Source: Chryseobacterium sp.
GTDB taxonomy: Bacteria > Bacteroidota > Bacteroidia > Flavobacteriales > Weeksellaceae
Direction: 5' to 3'
NCBI GenBank assembly: GCA_003852805.1
Contig: RDDY01000012.1
Location: 1-13,172 of the forward strand
Length of the DNA stretch: 13,172 nucleotides
Shown here one piece after another: positions 9,314-13,172 of this stretch (its first letter is position 1; every line of letters begins with the position of its first letter). The notes under the pieces are model-generated. The model had not been told where the DNA came from, made no database searches, and saw nothing but the letters and a program-made list of their open reading frames with translations. The position numbers were made by a program, and so were the translations under genes.

Positions 9314-9689
9314 CATTTCCGTTGAGTACACGGCGGTAACCGTTCTTGAATAAGGTTGTATTGAAATTGATGAGCAAACCCAATTTGCATTCACTCAGTC
9401 GTAAATAAGTAAGTACTTGGGCAAGATGAGCGTCATTCAGCGCTTCACAGGATTCTACTTCGATGACAACTTTCCCTTCTACCAGCAGATCAACACGGTA
9501 ACCGATTTCCATCCGGATATCCTCATAAATTAATGGCAGGGCTTTCTGTTTTTCAACGGCAAGTCTCGAAGCTGTTAATTCATAATACAAACATTCCTCG
9601 TAGGCACTTTCAAGGAGGCCCGGCCCCAACGCTCGATGGATTTTGAGGCCACAGTCGAATACAATTTTTGAAATGTCATTCTCATGCAT
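9303..9689 (-). CDS. GxxExxY protein (PD-(D/E)XK nuclease-like fold)
   Basis: The 128-residue protein matches the GxxExxY family: GPGLLESAYEECLYYEL at 22-38 holds the naming G-x-x-E-x-x-Y (Gly24, Glu27, Tyr30). It ends with the usual LLINFN and FKNGYRRVLN segments. The family is thought to share the PD-(D/E)XK nuclease fold. The candidate acidic residues are present (Asp67 in YRVDLL, Glu77 in VIEVES), but the position normally holding lysine in E-x-K is Glu79, encoded GAA at 9453-9455. This may have cost catalytic activity; one A-to-G change from AAA would explain it. The true cellular role of the family is unknown. The gene starts 11 bases after the lpxH stop, lies in the same orientation as its operon neighbours and fills the cassette described separately. 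The stop codon falls within the border repeat. Confidence 0.88.
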   Translation of the reverse strand: MHENDISKIVFDCGLKIHRALGPGLLESAYEECLYYELTASRLAVEKQKALPLIYEDIRMEIGYRVDLLVEGKVVIEVESCEALNDAHLAQVLTYLRLSECKLGLLINFNTTLFKNGYRRVLNGNVSL

Positions 9690-9700
9690 GACGGTTAAGT

Positions 9701-10531
9701 TTAAGAATTCTGTGCACCCTGCGTTTCCCCTGTGTCGCCGTGTTTAAAAACCCTCAATTCAAAAACGCCGTCGAAGACGCCGTAGGTGTAATATCCGATC
9801 CAGTCGCCGAGGTTGATGTACTTAGCTTGACCACCGTTCAGGTCGAGGACCATCGGCAGGTGGCGGTGGCCGTAAATAAAGTAATCGATCTGCTCGGTTT
9901 CCAGTTTTTTCTTGGAATATTGAATCAAGAACTCGCGGTCTTCGCCCAAGAACTGCTTGTCTTCCTCGCCGCTGATGAGTTTGTTTTTCTGCGACATATA
10001 CATCGCCACGCGCATGGCAATATCGGGATGCAACCAACGGAATGCCCACTGTGCCACGGGATTGGTGAACAGCTTTTTCATTCTTTTGTAGCCTTTATCG
10101 CCCGGGCCGAGGCCGTCGCCGTGGGCAAGCAGAAAGCGTTTTCCGCCGATATCGAAGTCCTGCTTTTCAAAATAAACCGTCGCTCCGATTTCCTTTTCAA
10201 AGTAATCCTTCATCCACAGATCGTGGTTGCCGACAAAAAAATAAATGTCGATGCCGCTGTCTTTCAACTCGGCCAATTTCCCCAGCACACGCACGAAGCC
10301 TTTCGGCACCACATGCTTCCATTCGTGCCAGAAATCGAACAGGTCGCCCATCAAGAATAAGACCTGTGCATCGGATTTGATCTCATTCAGCCATCTGATA
10401 AACTTGTCCTCGCGGATTTTGCTTTCTGCGGGATTGGGCGCACCGAAATGTTGATCGGATGCGAAGTATATTTTTTTGTTGGGTTGGAGATGGATGGTCG
10501 TCACTGTTATTGATTTTCCTCCGCCAGCCAC
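9701..10531 (-). CDS. lpxH: UDP-2,3-diacylglucosamine diphosphatase, LpxH-like
   Basis: A calcineurin-like metallophosphoesterase expected to hydrolyse UDP-2,3-diacylglucosamine to lipid X and UMP in lipid A synthesis at the inner membrane. Metal-binding motifs in order: SDQHFG (25-30), MGDLFDFW (61-68), GNHD (101-104), HGDG (137-140) and GHRH (221-224). Coordinates use the ATG at 10531, which overlaps queD by 25 bases. A GTG at 10504, two bases after the queD stop, would give MTTIHLQPNKKIYF and looks nearer to related proteins, so I slightly favour it; MAGGGKSIT reads like out-of-frame queD. The last 13 residues (264-276, HGDTGETQGAQNS) are encoded by the border repeat of the GxxExxY cassette and are probably not native. 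All catalytic motifs lie well before that point, so activity is likely kept. LpxH identity versus a related hydrolase is a family-level call. Confidence 0.88.
   Translation of the reverse strand: MAGGGKSITVTTIHLQPNKKIYFASDQHFGAPNPAESKIREDKFIRWLNEIKSDAQVLFLMGDLFDFWHEWKHVVPKGFVRVLGKLAELKDSGIDIYFFVGNHDLWMKDYFEKEIGATVYFEKQDFDIGGKRFLLAHGDGLGPGDKGYKRMKKLFTNPVAQWAFRWLHPDIAMRVAMYMSQKNKLISGEEDKQFLGEDREFLIQYSKKKLETEQIDYFIYGHRHLPMVLDLNGGQAKYINLGDWIGYYTYGVFDGVFELRVFKHGDTGETQGAQNS
9708..9748 (-). repeat. Right border array of the GxxExxY cassette
   Basis: Read on the minus strand after TTTAAA, four degenerate units follow: CACGGCGA, CACAGGGGAAA, CGCAGGGTG and CACAGAA. It is the inverted counterpart of the left array and is translated as the last 13 residues of the LpxH-like protein. 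Confidence 0.65.
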
Positions 10532-10953
10532 TCACCGTAAGAGTTCTCGGTTTCGTGCAATTTCAGATACGCGAGTTGCACGTGCGACGGCAGTCGCCTT
10601 TTGATTCTGTCCGCTATTTCCAACAACATATTCTCGCAAGTGGGCTGGAAGTTGCAGTAAATTACCTTGTGGCCGCGCTGCTCCAGTTCTTCGCCCAAAG
10701 CTTTGTGCGGCGAGGCGGCATTGACCAAAACCGCGTGGTCCCACGCATCGACAATTTCTGACTTGACAATGGCTTTAATGTCACCGAAGTCCACCACCAT
10801 TCCGTTTTTCGGGTCATCCAAATCGTCTATGGGTTTTCCCTTTACCGTCACAAAAAGCTTATACGAGTGGCCGTGCATATTCTTGCATTTGCCGTCATAA
10901 TTGTAGAGCACATGCGCCGTTTCAAAAGTAAAAATCTTGGTAATGCGAATCAT
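10507..10953 (-). CDS. queD: 6-carboxy-5,6,7,8-tetrahydropterin synthase (QueD/PTPS family)
   Basis: QueD converts 7,8-dihydroneopterin triphosphate to 6-carboxytetrahydropterin in the pathway to the tRNA base queuosine. I chose the ATG at 10953 (148 residues, MIRITKIFTFETAHVL); an ATG at 11004 would add 17 residues lacking family similarity and would read through the promoter box. Zinc ligands are His14, His27 and His29, the last two in the CKNMHGHSY segment with catalytic Cys23 (C-x3-HGH). DHAVL, PTCENM and HETENSYGEW follow in the C-terminal half, as in the family. It is the first gene of the operon running to the hemerythrin gene, and its stop almost touches or overlaps the lpxH start. 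A pyruvoyl-tetrahydropterin synthase role is possible but less likely in a bacterium of this type. Confidence 0.9.
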   Translation of the reverse strand: MIRITKIFTFETAHVLYNYDGKCKNMHGHSYKLFVTVKGKPIDDLDDPKNGMVVDFGDIKAIVKSEIVDAWDHAVLVNAASPHKALGEELEQRGHKVIYCNFQPTCENMLLEIADRIKRRLPSHVQLAYLKLHETENSYGEWLAEENQ

Positions 10954-10957
10954 TTTG

Positions 10958-10965
10958 CAAAGATA
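10958..10965 (-). promoter_or_regulatory. Candidate -7 promoter box of the queD-lpxH operon
   Basis: The minus strand reads TATCTTTG, an exact match to TAnnTTTG, only four bases before the chosen queD ATG. Transcription starting the usual few bases downstream would begin at or next to the start codon, giving a leaderless message. No clear -33 TTTG is seen. Confidence 0.4.
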
Positions 10966-11045
10966 CGCATAACGGCCTGAAAGCTTGTTGAGGTTTAGAA
11001 ACACAGTCCGGCACCGTAATTTCTTTTACTTCTAAAATCAATTGC

Positions 11046-11783
11046 ATGAAACCACGAAATCTACGAAAACTGCTTTGGGGCATCGGCGCGATACTGCTGT
11101 TTTTCCTCGGACTTGCCGTTTATCGCATGATGGCTACCACAAGCGTCGGTAGCGGTGTGCCGTTCGGCCTGATGCTGATCATCGGTCTGCTGTTGGGCGG
11201 CGCCCTTGTTTACATGCTCGTCAACCGCAAGCGTACGCCGACTACCGTTGTGGAAAGCTCGCACACCGTTGTGGAGAGCATTCGGAAAGTCTTCAAGGTG
11301 GTATTGTCGGAAGGGCACTTCAACGAGATTTACAATTACGAGGAATCCAAGAAGCTGTTCAGCCTGATACCGTCGACGAAGAAAGCGTTGGTGATTATCC
11401 AAGGCAAAGTATTGGTGGGATACGACTTCAGCAAATTCAAATGGGAAGCCGATGAACTGCAACGCAGTCTGCGCATTGTAGATTTCCCCGCGCCCGAAGT
11501 GCTTTCCGTAGAAACCGATTACAAATACTACAACATAGAAGAAAACTTCTTCAATATGTTCAGCCGCGACGATTTGGCAAAGATCCAACAAAACGGAAAA
11601 AAGCAACTGATAGAAGCGGCAAAACAAAGCCATCTGCCGCAAGCCGCTGCCGAGCAAATGCGCACACTGTTGACCGAACTGTTGCAATCCAAGAATTGGA
11701 ACCTCATCAACACATCATTGATAACCGATGCCGCCACACTGCCGAACCGCAGAGCAGACAATGTGGAAAAACGAGAATTGTAA
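11046..11783 (+). CDS. DUF4230 domain membrane protein
   Basis: The 245-residue protein has two hydrophobic segments (about 8-28 and 39-60) at its N-terminus, then a soluble region. Residues about 70-200 fit the DUF4230 pattern: an amphipathic lead (VVESIRKVFKVVLSEG), KKALVIIQGKVLVGYDFSK near 112-130, then LRIVDFPAPEVLSVETDYKYYNIEENFF, ending in a charged helical stretch. The function of DUF4230 is unknown. The gene is divergent from queD with a 92-base gap; a weak promoter may be TTTAG followed 18 bases later by TAATTTCT. The comF-like gene begins 37 bases after its stop, so the two may be co-transcribed. Confidence 0.85.
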   Translation: MKPRNLRKLLWGIGAILLFFLGLAVYRMMATTSVGSGVPFGLMLIIGLLLGGALVYMLVNRKRTPTTVVESSHTVVESIRKVFKVVLSEGHFNEIYNYEESKKLFSLIPSTKKALVIIQGKVLVGYDFSKFKWEADELQRSLRIVDFPAPEVLSVETDYKYYNIEENFFNMFSRDDLAKIQQNGKKQLIEAAKQSHLPQAAAEQMRTLLTELLQSKNWNLINTSLITDAATLPNRRADNVEKREL

Positions 11784-11820
11784 CCGAAAATGATTTAACT
11801 TTAACAGAAGATAATCTACT

Positions 11821-12480
11821 GTGTTTCTGTTAGATCTGTTATTGCCCCAACGCTGTACCTGCTGCGACCTGATTGTGGATGCAGACGAATTGTTGTGCGA
11901 AGAATGCCTACAACAGATCAACTTTTGCAATGAAGATTTCGGAACTCACAACAAACTCTACCGTCGGCTGCAACTGCTGTTTCCGCTGCGCAATGCTTTT
12001 TCGTTGATGGAATTTGAGAAGGAAAGCTTGAGCCGAAAAATCATCCACGAACTGAAATACAATGGTCGAGAGCGCCACGGTAAATTCTTCGCCGAGTGGA
12101 CAAGCGAGCGCTTACAGTTCAACGAGCGAGAGAAACCCACCGTTATTGTCGGCGTCCCGCTGCACCCGAAGAAAAAGCGCAAACGCGGCTATAATCAGTT
12201 AGACTTATTCAACCAAATCCTCGGGGAACGCATGAAAATACCGGTGGACAAAGAAGCTTTGATCAGGACAAACTTCAGGCGCAGTCAGGCTTCAAAAAAC
12301 AAGGCGCGGCGCGAGAAAACCGATCAAGGCTTCCGCCTCGTGAAACCGCTCACTCATACGCATTTTCTCCTAACCGATGACGTATGCACCACGGGCAACA
12401 CATTGGCTTCCTGCGCCTGGGAATTATTGAAAGAACCGAGCAACTCCGTCAGCATTTTGGCCATTGCCCACGAATCCTAA
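11821..12480 (+). CDS. comF: ComF family phosphoribosyltransferase-like protein
   Basis: ComF proteins have an N-terminal zinc finger and a phosphoribosyltransferase domain and are needed for DNA uptake in naturally competent bacteria, acting on single-stranded DNA inside the cell. Here the finger is C12-x2-C15 with C26-x2-C29. VGVPLHPKKKRKRGYNQ lies mid-protein (VPLHPKRxxxRGFNQ-like in the family). The PRPP-binding loop is LLTDDVCTTGNTL (183-195). The start is GTG at 11821: an in-frame TAA at 11812-11814 excludes anything longer except two codons that cannot start, and the GTG gives the usual MFLLDLLLPQRC opening. The 219-residue length is normal. It follows the DUF4230 gene and its stop overlaps that of convergent upp. 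Competence cannot be inferred from this gene alone. Confidence 0.88.
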   Translation: MFLLDLLLPQRCTCCDLIVDADELLCEECLQQINFCNEDFGTHNKLYRRLQLLFPLRNAFSLMEFEKESLSRKIIHELKYNGRERHGKFFAEWTSERLQFNEREKPTVIVGVPLHPKKKRKRGYNQLDLFNQILGERMKIPVDKEALIRTNFRRSQASKNKARREKTDQGFRLVKPLTHTHFLLTDDVCTTGNTLASCAWELLKEPSNSVSILAIAHES

Positions 12481-13127
12481 CGCTGTAATTTTTCGCCGTA
12501 GCTAAGGTCACCCGCATCGCCCAAGCCGGGCGTAATATATCCCTTGGAAGTCAAATCAGGATCAACCACGCCTATCCAGAGATGAGCATCGGGGAAAGCA
12601 TTCTTAATTGCCTCCACGCCTTGCACAGAGGCAATGGCTGCCACAATGTGCATCTGAGAAGGCGTACCGTTCGTCAGCAAATCTTTAATCGCCTCAATCA
12701 ATGATGCGCCCGTTGCCAACATGGGATCGGCCACGATCAAGGGTCTGTCTTGCAGATCGGGACAGGTGAGGTAATCTTGTTTGATGCTGAAATAATCGTT
12801 GGCATCGTGCTTTCGGTAGGCCGCCACAAAACCGCAATCCGCCTTGTCCAAATAGTTCAACACTCCGTTAAACAATGGAACACCTGCACGCAGAATGGTT
12901 GTCAGTACAGGCTGAACGGCAATTTCTTTAGAGATTATCTTGTCCAGCGGCGTAGTGATCTCCACCTCTTTTGTCGGCAATTGTTTACTGATTTCAAAAG
13001 CAGCAATCTCACCGATTCTTTCCAAATTCCGGCGGAAGCGCATTCTGTCTTGCTGAACATCCACATTTCGCAATTCATTGATCCATTCGGTAATCAGCGA
13101 GAAATTGTCTGAAAGTACGGTGAGCAT
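12477..13127 (-). CDS. upp: Uracil phosphoribosyltransferase
   Basis: The enzyme salvages uracil, joining it to PRPP to make UMP. The 216 residues show TILRAGVPLFNG (77-88) for substrate contact, the PRPP loop LIVADPMLATGAS (130-142) and the uracil-binding C-terminal YITPGLGDAGDLSYG (197-211). The ATG at 13127 gives the expected amphipathic N-terminal helix and lies 45 bases from the window edge in an A/T-rich leader where I see no clear TAnnTTTG box for this strand. The stop codon overlaps that of comF tail to tail by two bases, leaving no room for a terminator between them. Confidence 0.95.
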   Translation of the reverse strand: MLTVLSDNFSLITEWINELRNVDVQQDRMRFRRNLERIGEIAAFEISKQLPTKEVEITTPLDKIISKEIAVQPVLTTILRAGVPLFNGVLNYLDKADCGFVAAYRKHDANDYFSIKQDYLTCPDLQDRPLIVADPMLATGASLIEAIKDLLTNGTPSQMHIVAAIASVQGVEAIKNAFPDAHLWIGVVDPDLTSKGYITPGLGDAGDLSYGEKLQR

Positions 13128-13160
13128 TATTTAGATCGGTGATTTAGGGTTTAGACTTTC

Positions 13161-13168
13161 TATTTTTG
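13161..13168 (+). promoter_or_regulatory. Possible -7 box for a gene beyond the right edge
   Basis: TATTTTTG matches TAnnTTTG on the plus strand, facing out of the window and away from upp. No TTTG at proper spacing is visible, so it may be chance in A/T-rich DNA. Confidence 0.25.
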
Positions 13169-13172
13169 GCGG

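Larger units (their letters stand above)
9278..9748. mobile_element. GxxExxY cassette bounded by inverted repeats, inserted between lpxH and the luxE-like gene
   Basis: The unit begins with TTTAAACACGG (9278-9288) and ends with its exact reverse complement (9738-9748). Each border continues inward as short degenerate CACRGRG units, and the only gene inside is the GxxExxY gene. The outer TTTAAA is palindromic, so the ends may instead be a 5-bp inverted repeat (CACGG) flanked by a 6-bp target duplication. No transposase is encoded, so mobility would need a helper or be ancestral. The border sequence is translated as the tail of LpxH, and one GxxExxY stop codon lies in the left array, as expected of an insertion that kept frames open. 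The mobile nature is inferred from structure alone. Confidence 0.55.

Noticed and set aside
9278..9748. Border arrays read as a CRISPR or as an insertion sequence with its own transposase
   Set aside because: Units are only 7-11 bases, degenerate and without spacers, and the only encoded protein is GxxExxY, which is not a transposase.
9740..10360. A 206-codon open frame antisense to the LpxH-like gene
   Set aside because: The opposite strand carries all five metallophosphoesterase motifs; the antisense product has no recognisable features.
11061..11687. A 208-codon open frame antisense to the DUF4230 gene
   Set aside because: It is entirely covered by the DUF4230 gene and its product is His/Gln-rich with no domain signs.

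Overview
The window looks like chromosomal DNA from a member of the Bacteroidota, most likely the Flavobacteriia. The evidence is a TonB-dependent receptor with an N-terminal carboxypeptidase-like domain, a LuxE-type acyl-protein synthetase, a DUF4230 protein, A/T-rich gene leaders with no Shine-Dalgarno sites, and several TAnnTTTG boxes (the Bacteroidota -7 promoter element) just ahead of genes. Base composition is near balanced by eye. Genus cannot be fixed from this stretch. No RNA genes, CRISPR arrays or transposase genes are visible, and no gene-free stretch exceeds about 100 bases.

Layout. 1-730 (+): the tail of an unidentified gene, then an MgtC/SapB membrane protein. A bidirectional terminator at 755-782 separates it from the convergent trigger factor gene tig (804-2138, -). 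2239-5588 (-): a three-gene operon, in transcription order a small Cys/His membrane protein, a ZnuD-like TonB receptor and a lipoprotein, which I read as an outer-membrane uptake system, probably for a metal. 5690-7716 (+): the glycolytic pair pfkA-gapA, leaving divergently from the receptor operon and ending in a strong terminator. 7767-10953 (-): a compact operon in transcription order queD (queuosine precursor), an lpxH-like lipid A hydrolase, a GxxExxY gene, a LuxE-like acyl-protein synthetase and a hemerythrin-domain protein. 11046-12480 (+): a DUF4230 membrane protein and a ComF-type phosphoribosyltransferase. 12477-13127 (-): uracil phosphoribosyltransferase (upp), tail to tail with comF.

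The most interesting structure is at 9278-9748. The GxxExxY gene sits inside a roughly 470-bp cassette bounded by an 11-bp perfect inverted repeat (TTTAAACACGG). Each border carries a short array of degenerate CACRGRG-type units about 7-11 bases long. The outermost TTTAAA is its own reverse complement, so it could equally be a 6-bp target duplication. One border is translated as the last 13 residues of the LpxH-like protein, and the other lies three bases upstream of the LuxE-like start codon. I read this as a small cassette that landed in the lpxH/luxE-like junction without breaking the operon. The GxxExxY protein also appears to lack the catalytic lysine of its nuclease-like motif.
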